NCBI GenBank assembly: GCA_008330645.1
Contig: VLTN01000022.1
Location: 62,001 to 126,000, forward strand
Reading direction: 5' to 3'
Source: Cafeteria roenbergensis
Taxonomy: Eukaryota > Sar > Bigyra > Bicosoecida > Cafeteriaceae
Length of the DNA: 64,000 nt
The translations under genes were made by a program, and so were the position numbers. Within the stretch, counting starts at the first letter, position 1. Each line of letters opens with the position of its first letter. This document shows, piece by piece, positions 31,286 through 41,677 of this stretch. The notes beneath the pieces were generated by a model that was not told where the DNA came from, did no database searches, and was given only the letters and a program-made list of their open reading frames with translations.

Positions 31286-32107
31286 CTGGGAGCCTGCGCT
31301 GCTGTTGTGCGCTCTCAGCGAATGGCACCCTTGGCGTGCTGCGCGAGTGTGCTACACTTTGCAGACTTGCGCCAGCATGTGCCCGTGGGACTTGATGTCG
31401 ACCTGCGCGGTGCTTGGTGCGGAGGGATCGATCAAACAAAACTCTCGCCCGTGGGCTTCCATGCTGATTGCTGCCCAAGCGCATGCAGCTGCATGCGAAC
31501 AAGCAAGAACTTCGTCGCAAGCGCCATGCAGGCTGCTGCCCTGTGGAGCTCCTCTCTGGGCAAGGAGCTGCTTGGCAGCCCGACACACGCGTCGAGGTGA
31601 ATCGTTCAGCCAAGCCACGGTGCAACAACGTAGATACACTGGACATTGCGGACACAACTGGGGCTGACTCGATCCCGTCTTCATTGCGTGCGGTTGGCAA
31701 AGCTTGAGAATTGGTCTTCATTGCAGCACGCGGACAGCAAAACACTTGAGCCTTTCGTCGCCAACCCCGGCAACTCCGGATTCATAAAAGCAAAGCCGGT
31801 CAAACAGGCTGCGTTTGGTGCAAGAGCCGCAAACGGATGGCCAAGCTGGGAGCCGTCGGGCAGTGCCACACGTGTGTTGGGTGTGGCCCTGCCATCAATT
31901 GTAGCGAGCAGGCGGAATGTGGCTTCACTGATCCAATCGCGCTCGCATCTCGATTCGAAGGGGGACAAACAAAAAGGTAAGCGGGGCAAGCTTTGAGAGA
32001 GCTCCAACAGCCAAAACAGCGCGACAGGCGATGAGCGCACGAATCGGGCGTGTGCCTTCTCGCACGGACTCGCTTCTTGAAGCTGCAGCGTTTTGAAACA
32101 GGCAACG
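31286..32107. other. intergenic region, lower GC
   Basis: Base composition is more balanced than in the flanking genes and open frames are short or overlapping. I see no RNA gene signature. Confidence 0.5.
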
Positions 32108-33142
32108 CTACACTCCCGGAAATCTCCACATCGGGATGCCGCTGCAAGCCACCGTGGCGGGGAAGCACTTGGACTCCGAGCACGCCTTGCACGCGGCCCC
32201 CTTGGGGTCGAAGACGCAGTCGCTGCAACTGTTGATGGTGCAGTGGCCCATTTCCACCCAGCAGCTCGCGCACGTCGAAGATATGCCGAGGCCATCCTTC
32301 AGGCACTTGGACGCGCAGGCGTCGGGGTCGGGGTCCAGGCTGCACAAAATGAGGCACCCTTGCACCGAGGACTGGAACCTGTCGTAAGTCGCGCGAAACT
32401 GGATCATGTCCGCGTGGTTCCCGCAGGCGCCTCGTTGTGGCAGAGACACCTGCAACTCGGGCGAGGTGATGTTTTGCTCGCCGTCGTTCCGAGACTGTCC
32501 CACGACCGTCACGCGGAAGGAGAGCGTGGTGGCCGGGAGCAGCTTCTCCGCTGTCCCGTGCGTCGCGTTCCCCATCGGGAAGGACAGCCACGGTCCGTTC
32601 CCCGAATGCAGTTGCGCACTTGCGTCTGGCGACTGGTCGTGCGGCCCAGCGTCCCACCAGCTCGTATGCTCCAGGAAGTACCGGGTCTTGCTCGACGGGT
32701 CCCACCCGCTCGAGCGGTTCGCCTCTGCCCAGCACAGCATAACGCTGGTGGCGAGCACCACGATTGCGGCCGGCGCGGGCTCGCTGGGAGGGCCACTCAC
32801 AGAGCCCGAGGGGCTAGTCTGCACCGCGCGCGGGGGTAATGCGCCCGCCTCATCGTTGGCTGGGACTACCCCGCCCCAGGGGCACTCGAGCGCCCGGGTT
32901 GCAGGAGACATGGGGAGCATGTCGATTCTGGTGCGCTTGCCCCCGGCAAACAGGCGGACTAGCACGATTGCAAGCCAAGTAACCACGCCAACAACAGCCA
33001 GCAGCACCCCCAGCACGATCCACCTCGCCCACGCCGGCGCCTTGGGCCCCAGGCAGCAGCACCTGCCGGACGCGTGCGTCCGCAGACGGCAACCCGCGGG
33101 CTCCACGTCCCTTGGCAGGAACGGGCTTGCGTTGACACTCAT
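32108..33142 (-). CDS. single-pass membrane protein with FN3-like and Cys-rich domains
   Basis: A single exon from the ATG at 33142 to the TAG at 32108 encodes 344 residues. There is no signal peptide. A short N-terminal tail with a GRCCCLG cluster (possible palmitoylation) precedes one hydrophobic span at about 41-65 (WIVLGVLLAVVGVVTWLAIV), giving a type II topology with the C-terminus outside or lumenal. Residues about 110-238 resemble a fibronectin type III sandwich: VMLCWAEANR, TRYFLEHTSW, KLLPATTLSFRVTVVGQSR. N-glycosylation sites (NRSS, NATH, NITS) fit an exposed domain. The last 105 residues hold about 16 cysteines in the pattern CLILCSL...CASKCLKDGLGISSTCASCWVEMGHCTINSCSDC (shown here in part), a Cys-rich module I have seen in protist surface proteins but cannot name. 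Function unknown; surface or endomembrane recognition is inferred. Confidence 0.75.
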   Translation of the reverse strand: MSVNASPFLPRDVEPAGCRLRTHASGRCCCLGPKAPAWARWIVLGVLLAVVGVVTWLAIVLVRLFAGGKRTRIDMLPMSPATRALECPWGGVVPANDEAGALPPRAVQTSPSGSVSGPPSEPAPAAIVVLATSVMLCWAEANRSSGWDPSSKTRYFLEHTSWWDAGPHDQSPDASAQLHSGNGPWLSFPMGNATHGTAEKLLPATTLSFRVTVVGQSRNDGEQNITSPELQVSLPQRGACGNHADMIQFRATYDRFQSSVQGCLILCSLDPDPDACASKCLKDGLGISSTCASCWVEMGHCTINSCSDCVFDPKGAACKACSESKCFPATVACSGIPMWRFPGV

Positions 33143-33498
33143 GGCCCGGGCAGCCAGGAGGCAGGCCGCAGGGCCTGCCGAAGTTGGCCGCTGCTGCCGG
33201 GGAAGGGATCTCGGGGTTGGTTCGTGGCAGCAGCAGCTCCAGCGCGCCCGGCAGTGCCGTCGCTGCCGCTCCATGCCTCCCCTGACTGGGCTCTGCCGGC
33301 GCCTGGTTTGGCTGTGCGAGTGGTTGCCTCACTCGGAGCAGTGTCCAGAGCGAACGAGTGCGCCCGCTGCGCGCACAGCCGAGGCAGCTGGGTTGCCTAG
33401 CGACTGCAGTCTGGCGTGCTGGCGCAGCAGTGCGCTGGCGCTTGGGCGAGGCACCGGCAGCAGTCGCTAGTTTGCAGCGGCGAAGCGACCGGGCTGGC
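33143..33498. other. divergent intergenic region
   Basis: These 356 bp lie between the membrane-protein start and the first ATG of the TilS-like gene. The TilS frame is open upstream of its ATG but has no earlier in-frame ATG. Confidence 0.4.
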
Positions 33499-36400
33499 AT
33501 GCGGGGGCTGGCTGCGGCAGCCTCGGGGCGGGGAGTCCGGAGCAAGGGGGCGGGGCAAGCGGGCCGTGCGTCGTCGCTGGCCAAGGTCGCGGGCTCGCCC
33601 GTGCCGGCGGCGTGGTCGGCCCGCCAGCCTGCCGCGACGGCGCGCCGAGTGACTGGACTTGCCGCCGCCCGCGCAGCGTCAGCAAGCTCAAGCTGCTCCG
33701 TCGCGCCTGCGGCTGGGGCGCCGTTCGACGTGCCCGCAGACGTGTGGGCGTCTTGGACAGATGCGGCGCGGGAGCACGTGCTGCGTGCTCGGGGAGCGGC
33801 GCCGGTTTCCGACGAAGAGTTCGCCGCAGCGCTTGCGACGCTCCGAGCGCGCGCAGCGGAGGACTTTGGCGCCGACCCGGATGGTCCAGTGCTCGTCGCG
33901 CTTTCGGGCGGGGCCGACAGCATGGCGCTTGCGGCGCTCACCGCGGCGTGGGCCCGGCGAACCGGCGTGCAAGCCACCGGCGTGGTCGTTGACCACAGCC
34001 TGCGCCTTGAGAGCGCAGAGGAGGCAGAGAGGGTTGCAGCGGCCGCATCGTGTCTCGGCCTACCGTCCCGGGTGCTCACGCTGGGCTGGGGCGCTGCAAG
34101 CGAGGCGGAAAACTCCAGGTCGCGCGCCAGCAGGGGACGACGCGCATCGCCTCCCCTCGCTCGCAGCGCGCTTGCCCACGGCGCCGCCCACGCCACCGCC
34201 GCGTCCAGCGGCGTTGCTGCAAGCGCCGCGGGCGCCCCCAGCAGCAGCACGCCCGCCTGGGCGGTGCAGGCTGCTGGCCGCAAGGCTCGTGCAGCAGCCT
34301 TCAGCGTGGCCGCCGCGGAGACTGGGGCGACCTCCATCCTCCTCGGCCACCACGCCGACGACGTCGCAGAGACGCTCATGATGCGTGCGATGCGGGCATC
34401 GGGGCCGGCCGGGCTGGCGTCCATGGCAGCGACCGTCGCCCTCCCCATGCAGTCGGGCCAGGCCGTTGCTCAGCTGCGCCCCCTCATCGGCCAAACGAAA
34501 GACCGGCTCATCGCCACCTGCGGGAGCCGGGACGCGCTCAGGCTCGTCGCGTGGGATCCCTCCAACGACAGCGAGGCGTACGACAGAGGGCGGGTTCGGC
34601 TCGCGCTGAAGCGCGCGGCTGGGCCGCTGGGCGAGCAGGCTGCCGAGGCGGCAGCGGGTGGCGGCAGCAGCGCCTTGGCCCCCGGCTCTGCTCCCGTTGG
34701 CGGCGCTGGCGGTTCCGGTGCTGGGGTCGCGCTGGGGCCTCCGCCGCTGCGGTCGAGCGACGTGGTGTCCCTCGCAGCCGTGTTTGCCGCGGCCCGTCGC
34801 GGCCTGCAGCGCGATGCGCGATCCATCGCCTCCGCATCAGCCGCAGTGGTGCCCGACCTCGGCCTCGGCCTCGTAGACGCCCAGCGCATGCAGCGACACT
34901 CCGTGCCCCCCGGCCCTGGAGAGGGCAGCGGCGGCGCCAGCGGCGGTCAGCGACGCAGGGACGCGGCCGCTGACGCGGCCGGGGGATGGGCGCCGCTCCG
35001 GCGCGGCTCCGCGTTGGCGAAGGCGGAGGCTGTCACAGCGTCGCTGGCCAGTCTGCTCAGCGCGGCGGGGCGGGACGGCGCCGTGTGGCGTGCTGTCGAC
35101 AAGGCTCCGTCGCTGGGCCCCCTGCTTGACGGGGTGGCGTCCCTGCCACCAGGGGGCAGGCGCGCGCTCACTCGAGCGGTGGTGTTTGAGAACACGACCG
35201 CAACTGCAACGGGCCGGGCAACGCCGCGAGCTAGGGCGGCAGCTGCGGCGGCCGCAGAGGAGAGCGATGGCGCCGGCGGCCGGGCCGCCGGACAGGCGCA
35301 CCAGCAGGGTGCCCCGGGCGCGCAGTCGCTGAGCGCGCTGGTGGTGCTGCCGTCTGACGTGGCGGTGATGGCCTCGCGCCTGCGCTCCTCGTCCTTGCCG
35401 CTGGCGGAAGACGCAGCGGTGCTCGTGCCCGGCGCCAACGTGGCGGCTCAGCTGTGGGGCAGGGTGCGCGTGTCGGCCTGGCGGGAGGCAAGCGACGACG
35501 CGTCTCTCAGGACGCTCCTGGCCGTAGTGCGCAAGGGTGTGTCGCGGTCCCAGCAGCCTCGAGGCAAGGCGGCACCTGCCACTGGCGAGGCAGCGCCAAT
35601 GAGCGCTGCCAACAGCGGCAGCGGCAGCGGCAGCGGCAGTGGCAGCGGCAGCGGCAGCAACGGTGCCGAAAGCGGTGGGGCAGTTCCTGTCGCTGTGTCC
35701 CGCGATGACGTGGAGCGGGCAGCTGAAACGGCATCGCAGCGGCGCAAGGAAGGTGCGGTTCCCGTGCAGGCCGCGGGGGTGCCTGGAGCCCGCAGGCTGA
35801 CTCTGAGGCGGCTCGGAAGGCAGGGGCGGTCAGCCAGTCCGCCCGAGGTTGGGGCACGGCTGAGCGGGGGGGACGGCCTGACTGACGACGACCGGCGGGT
35901 GCTAGCCACAGCGGGCCTCCTGCTGGCCAGGGCGACGTCGGCAGTCGAGGTGGTGGACTGGGAGCGAGCGGTGGCCGACGATGACGCTGCAGCTCCGAGG
36001 GTCGGCCGGGCCCCGTCGTCGCTGGGAGCGTCCCAGCTAGAGCCCGCAAGCGTGCCAGGCGGGAGTGCGGCAGCAGAGACGGGGCCTGATGGCGGCGCTG
36101 CCGCCCTTCAAGCCCAGGCACGAGCTGGGCCCGCCGACCCCATTGCCTCGGGAAGTGTTGGAATTTCGGCCTTTCTGCAGCCGCCCTCGGGCCTGTCGGC
36201 GCTTGGGCTTGGCCTCCCACCGGCGCCTCCCTCAGCGCCCGGTGACGCCTTCGGAGCTCCCCGTTCACCCGATGGCTCCCAGACCTTGCTCGCAACCCCC
36301 GCACACCGCGAACGGCCCTCGGCCCCGCAACTGGACTCTCACCGGTTCGGCAGGCCCGGCGCGCTGTCTCGCCCGTTTGGGGAGCCCTTTGTGATCGCCG

Positions 36401-38036
36401 GCGACGCTCCCCTCGGCACCCCGCAGGCCGACGTCCTTCCACGGGCTCGTCGCGTGGCGCGGTGGGCCGTGGCCGCGTCTGCACGCACGCAGGCCGAGAC
36501 TGCCCGCTCGCTGCTCTGCACAGTCCAAGACGCTCTGGCCTCGCAGCTGCCCACCCGCGCCGAGATCAACAGCCACGTCATCCGATCGCTCGTGCCCTTC
36601 GCATGCGCTGCCCCGGTGCTGGTCGCCCGGACCATCAGCGCGGACGGCTGGTCGGCCCTGCAGGAGCTTCTGGCTCTCCCAGCGCAGCCCTTTGCGATCA
36701 GCACGGAGGTCACGGTGGGGTCCGCCGTCGTCCTTGCAATGGTGAGTCTCGCGGGCGCGTGCTGCGCCAGCCTGGAGAGAGGGCGGGCGGTCCGGGCGTT
36801 CGCTGGGCAGAGGGTTGTTGGGGAGGGCTCGCGCTGGTAAGGCTGTGTGTTGGTGTGTGTGTGTGTGTGTGTGCCCGCGCTGGAAGCGGTGTGGTTGCCA
36901 CGCAGCGGTGCCGCCGGTCGCGTTTCGCGAGGTCAACCCCCCCCCCCCCCCCTTTCTGCGTCTCTCCGCGCGCTCGGCGACGCCTCCTGGTCTCGCAGCC
37001 CCCGGTGAAGCCCGATCCCATCGTCATGGCGCGGGACCTAGTCATCAGCCGCTTCCTCCACCACATGCCAGCGCACTCCATTGCCTCCTTCAGCATATCG
37101 CCCTCTCTCATGGCAGCCACAACGGACCCCGTGGCGGCGGCGGCCTTCTTCAGGCAGCACCCGCGGCTCGCCCTTCAAGCGGCGGCCTTTGCAGAGGCTC
37201 GCTCGGTCGTGGCGGTGCCCGGCCTCGGGCTGAGCCTCGACCCGCGCCTCCGCTGGTCCATAGACCGCGTGGGCGGCGCGATTCCGGGCCCCGCTGGCCG
37301 CGCGGGGGCGGCCCCTCTTGCGCCGACGTTCCGGCAGGATGGCTTCGCTCCCTGCCCCTTCTCCTCCGGCCGCGATCTCGCGGACGAGTTCACCAAGCGG
37401 CTCTACCGGGGCAAGGGCGTCACACGTACGAAGATGGCCAAGCTCGAGAGCGCGCTTGCCGCTGTGCGGCGCGGGGTGGAGCAGGCGGCGGTGGACTGCG
37501 GCGCCGTGAGACGGGAGGAGCTGGGAGCCCCTCTGGCAACGCCTCGCTGGGTGCAGCTGGCCACGGCAGCGGCCGACGCGGCAATGCGCCCGACGGACAG
37601 CTTCGCTATCCACGGCTTCGGGGCAGCCGTCCAGCCCGACCCGGCCGCGGAGGCGGAGGCGCCGGCCGGTCCTGCAGCAGGCAGGGCAGCCACCACCCAA
37701 GGGCAGCCGCAGCAGCAGCAGCAGCAGCAGCAGCCTCCCGCCAAGCCCGCCTCTCGAGCGCAAGCCGCGGACGAACTGCTCACGGCATGGCTGCAGCCCA
37801 TGGCGCCGCCCTCTGCTCGGCCCGCAGCGGCCGCCCGCCCCTCCCAGCCCGGTGCAGGCAAGCCTGCGCCAAATCACGGCGGCAAGCGAGAGGCGGGTTC
37901 CAAATGGGAGCTTGAGGCGGCGGCCTGGACTTGGGGCGGCGACACGCCTGCGCCCGTGCCCCCCAAGCCGAGCCCGACCCCGAAGCGGAAGCGCGCCTCC
38001 TCTGGCGGCTGGGGTATTGAACAGCCTCGGCGCTGA
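33499..38036 (+). CDS. tilS: tRNA(Ile)-lysidine synthase-like PP-loop protein with very long C-terminal extension
   Basis: Exons 33499-36741 and 36999-38036 (phase-0 intron, 257 bp, GTGAGT...TCGCAG) encode 1426 residues; bacterial TilS is usually about 320-480. The N-terminus is Arg/Ala/Ser-rich with few acidic residues and could be an organelle transit peptide. The PP-loop ATP pyrophosphatase motif ALSGGADSMALA is at about 134-145, followed by GVVVDHSLR, WAVQAAGRKARAAAFSVAAA, GHHADDVAETLMMR, RPLIGQTKDRLIA and WDPSNDSEAYDRGRVR, all in TilS order. TilS makes lysidine at C34 of tRNA-Ile(CAU), needed in bacteria and organelles. A low-complexity insertion separates the two halves of the catalytic domain. 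Beyond about residue 370 the protein is largely unrecognised, with a (Gly-Ser)n run, a helical part FTKRLYRGKGVTRTKMAKLE and a poly-Gln run near the end. Confidence 0.82.
35612..35659 (+). repeat. GGCAGC hexamer tract coding Gly-Ser repeats
   Basis: About eight GGCAGC/GGCAGT hexamers in frame in the TilS-like gene. Confidence 0.85.
36843..36952 (+). repeat. TG tract and C run in the TilS intron
   Basis: The intron 36742-36998 contains a TG run (36843-36873) and 16 consecutive C (36937-36952) about 45 bp before its acceptor, where a polypyrimidine tract is expected. Confidence 0.85.
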
Positions 38037-38212
38037 CCGCGCGGCCGGTTGGGCAGCACGCGCGCTTCACGAAACGTTTGCGTTGCGTCGCGCGGCGCGC
38101 GCGAGCAATCGCACCAAAGCGCGACCCGCCAGTGTGAAGCCCCAAGTGGCAATGCCAGCAGAAAGGCGCGATTGAAGCGCCACAAAAACACAACTGGCTT
38201 CGGGAAGCAGGG

Positions 38213-40770
38213 TCACACGCTGACTTCGTCGTCGCCCAACGCGTCTGCAAGAGGCGCTGGCTCGTCCATCGCCTGCGCGAGCAGCTCGCCACCGCGAGCG
38301 GCGGCGGCCGGGGCATCGTCGCTCGACAGCGAGCCCCACTGGACGACCTCCACGGCGTCCGACGCGGGCGAGTCTGCCGGGGGCGGGGCGTCTGACACGC
38401 GGCTGAGGTGCCCCGGCCGAGCGACGCCGGGTCCGGTCGGCGCAGAGGCCGCCGCTGCAGCGACGATGGACAGGTCTGCGTCCACGTCGTCGTCGTCGTC
38501 GTCGTCGTTGTCCACGTCGCCGCTGCCACCGTCGAGCGAGCTGCGGTTGCCGGCTCGCAAGCCACGCGAGGCCGCCCCTGGCCCAGCCGTCGCCCCGCCC
38601 TCCACCTCCGCTCCCGACGCTGCGGCCTTGCCTGCCGCTGCCGCCGCAGTGGCTGCCGCGGGGGCGGAGTGCGCGACCGCCCGCCCCACCGCGTCGCTCG
38701 CCACGGCGGCCGCCTCGGCGCGCACGCGAAGTGCCCTGCTGACCTCCTCCGCCCGACCCGCCGCCGCGAGCACAAGCGCCGCCTCGCCCGGCACGCCCCA
38801 CGCGCTGAGGGGGGGCTCGCCCTCTGGTTGCAGCGCGGCTGCGGCTCTGCCCAGAGACGCGCAGTCTGGGTACTGGTGGAGCAGGGCGTGCATCGCGGCA
38901 GGCGGGAGGCGGCTCTGCAAGGCCGCAATGCCTTCCTCGGTGCTGGATGGGGGCAGCATGGACACCCCGGCCGCAACCCACGGCGGCAGGCGGGAGCCCA
39001 CGGCGGCCCAGAGCGCGCGCACTGCCGACGGCGCGGCCAGGAGCAGGCACTGGTCCACCGCGCCCGGATACCGGAGGAGCAGCGTGGCTGCCGCTCGCTG
39101 GAAGAAGGAGGTGGACAGCTCTGCCGAGGACGCGCCGGTGAAGTCGACGACGAGCGTGATGCCGCCCGAGAGCACGGGCGCAGGGGGGGCGGCGGCGGCG
39201 GCGGGTGTGGCGGGGGCGGCGGCGGCGGATGCGCTCGACGACGCCTCGTCTGCGGGGGCGGCGGCGGGCCCCCGGGGAGCTGCCAGCGCAAACTCGGTTC
39301 CCCGCAGTCGCGACTCCGCGGCCGCCGCGGGCTGCAACTGACGGAGCGCCAGCCCGCCCACGGCCTCGAGCCCGCAGACAAGAGCTGCGAGGCGATCGGG
39401 CCCGCGCGCGGCGCTGCCAGCGGAGGCCAGCGCCGCCCCGCCCGGCGCGGCCATGCGCACGGCGAGGACAAGGCGCCCGTGCGCGTCCCGCCCGGGGCAA
39501 AACACAGGCATTGCTGCTAGGGCGCGTGACACGTCCGCGACGGAGGTGCCGGCGGCCCGCGCCGCGGCGCGCCAGCGGGCAGCGGCGAGGAGGGCGGCCG
39601 CCGCGGGGCGCGTCTGCCAGCCGTGGTGAAGGAGGAACCTTCGCGCGACTCTGAGCGACGCGGTGCCGATGATAGCCGAAGCGGGCGCGGCGATGGCGGA
39701 GCCGGACGCTGCCGGCAGGTCGTCGAGCCAGGCAGCCACGGTGCTGAGGGGTCCGCTGTGCGCGGCTGCGAGGGCGCTCGACGCCGTGGCCGTGGCTGTG
39801 CGAAGGGCCGATGCGGCGCCGCTGGCGATGCGGCCGGCCAGGTCCATGGCTGCGGCGGAGGCGGCGGAGGCGGCGGAGGCGGCCGTTCCGGACGCATCGG
39901 GCGCGTCGGCAGGGGCGGGGGCCTGCGAGGTTGCGCCCTCTTCGGGCTTGTACACTGCAAGCGCGGCTGCGTCCCTCGCTGCGGCCGCTGCGGCCTCGGC
40001 TGCCGCCGCGCCGCCTGCGAGGCGCACCACCGAAGCGATGGCGTCCAGCTCGAACCGGGAGCCGGCCACGCCGTGCGGGACCTCCACGCAGTTGCTTGCG
40101 TGCATGTACCTGCGTTGGCGCAAGACACGGGAGCGGCGCGGGCGGGGCGCCGAGTGGAGCGCCGCTGTTGGGGGGCAGTTCGCGGCGAGTTGCCGGTCGC
40201 GGGGCGCAGCGGAACGGGAGGGCTGCTCGAGGTCGTCGCCGCCGCCGCTGCGCGGCTGGCAGGAGAGCGGCTGTCTCACCCGATCCCTCCCCCAGGAAGG
40301 TCAACCTCGAGGACGTCGTCTTCGGCGCGGCGGCGCCGGAGTTTGGCAGCGCCGAACCGGGTCAGCAAAAACCCGCCGCCCGCGTGCTCCCCGGCTGGCG
40401 GGGCAGTCTCCACGCACACTGTGACGCGCAAGGTCTTTGCGGTCAGGTAGGAGTAGGAGTTGTCGAACAGCAGGGCGACGGTCACGTCGCGCTCTTGCTG
40501 CGCCGTCTCGAAAAACTGTGGAAGCACGTGCGCGTCGACCCGCGCCGTGGCGCGCAGCTCCGTCGTGGCCCCGTCCAGCCTCGAGAAGGCCCCGAACGCG
40601 ATGTCGTTGCTCTCCGTGCGGAACGAGACGCTGATGCGCATGCCCCTGGGAAGCCTGTGGGTCAGCATCAGCGAGCTGCGCGCTGCGAGCGTTCGGGTGA
40701 GGTGCCACATCGAGCTGCCGCCCACCCCCAGGGAGCGCTCCGCGTCCGCGAGGCGCTCTGCAGTCTGCAT
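38213..40770 (-). CDS. GOLD domain plus CRAL-TRIO (Sec14-like) lipid-transfer protein
   Basis: Exons 40770-40280 and 40109-38213, with a phase-2 intron of 170 bp (GTGAGA...ACGCAG), encode 795 residues. Residues about 40-122 form a GOLD domain: RISVSFRTESNDIAFGAF, ARVDAHVLPQFF, ALLFDNSYSYLTAKTLRV, close to the GOLD of SEC14L proteins (FDNSYS...K+...V). Residues about 316-552 form a CRAL-TRIO unit: the N-terminal helices LRVARRFLLHHGWQ, then VFCPGRDAHGRLVLAVRMA, GGITLVVDFTGASSAEL, RYPGAVDQCLLLAAPSAVRALW and SRLPPWVAAGVSML. About 90 residues of low complexity interrupt the lipid-binding fold. The C-terminus has an acidic Asp run and disordered tail. Sec14-like proteins carry phosphoinositides or other lipids between membranes, and GOLD domains bind Golgi or membrane partners. 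In SEC14L and patellin proteins GOLD follows CRAL-TRIO; here it precedes it. Confidence 0.82.
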
Positions 40771-41677
40771 GCTAGGCCGTGCACGGCGCGACGGGGGGCA
40801 CCGGGGCTGGCGTCCCGGAGTGGGCGGGGCGGCGTTGGGCGGAGCCGGTCGTCGAACTGGCGTGGCGAGTTTTTCTCTGCACGGCTCTGCAGAAACGCTG
40901 CGTTGCGGCGGTGCTCCATCGGCCACCATCCGCGCCCCTGCTCCCGCAGACCCAGGGGCCGGAGCCTCATTGCGAGCAGCCCCCCTGCTGCCGTGAGCCA
41001 GCCGCGTGCGCCCTCCAGGCGCGGGCTCCGCGGCCCCTGTTGCCGTCGCAGCCTTCCCAGCGACACCAGCGCCGGCCCCGGGGCAACCGCGCGCCAGGGC
41101 GGCCGCGGGCCGAGCCCGGGCGCGAAGCGGGGCCGAGAATCGTGGCGCGACAACACGATTGCGGGGTGCTGGGCGGCGCGCGAACGCCCGCGACGGGGGG
41201 AGTGCTGCCGCGCGTGGAGCTGCCGGGCCGCGCTGCCCCTGGAACGGCGTGTGTGCCAGCGACCCTGGTCTTCGCCAGCGCCCACGGACTCCGCCCCTCG
41301 CCCCAGGCCGAGCGCGCGCCTCGGCCGCCGCGCCGTCGACGCCCCGGTCGCCCTCCCGCACCGCGCGCAAGGCAGGCCCTGCGTGCCCGCTGCTGGGCTG
41401 CCGGGCTGCCCCGGGAGCCGTCGCCGCGTTTGGTTTGCAATTCGCAACTGCTGCGCCCCTTGCTCGGCCCGTCCCCCGCCATTCCGCCCCGCCCCGCCCG
41501 GCCCCGCCCCGCTCCATCTCCCCGCCCACCGCAGGCCCAACGTAACTTCCCTGCCCTGGGACAGGCTTGCACGACACTGCCGTTCCTTGCGCGCCGCAGC
41601 CGCCCGACCCTCCCCTCGCCTTTTTGCTTTCCGTGCGCTTGTGCGGCCAGCGCTGCTGCCCCAGCGGCTGAGGCAGC
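40771..41677. promoter_or_regulatory. divergent promoter region, GOLD/CRAL-TRIO gene and giant gene
   Basis: At 907 bp this is the longest divergent spacer in the window. It is very GC-rich, with clustered CCGCCCC-like motifs just upstream of the giant gene (about 41490-41530). The open frame from the minus-strand gene continues through it, so an earlier start for that gene cannot be ruled out. Confidence 0.4.

Noticed and set aside
31681-32295. 204-codon minus-strand frame downstream of the FN3-like gene
   Set aside because: It crosses the end of that gene in another frame and has no splice signals or recognisable protein features.
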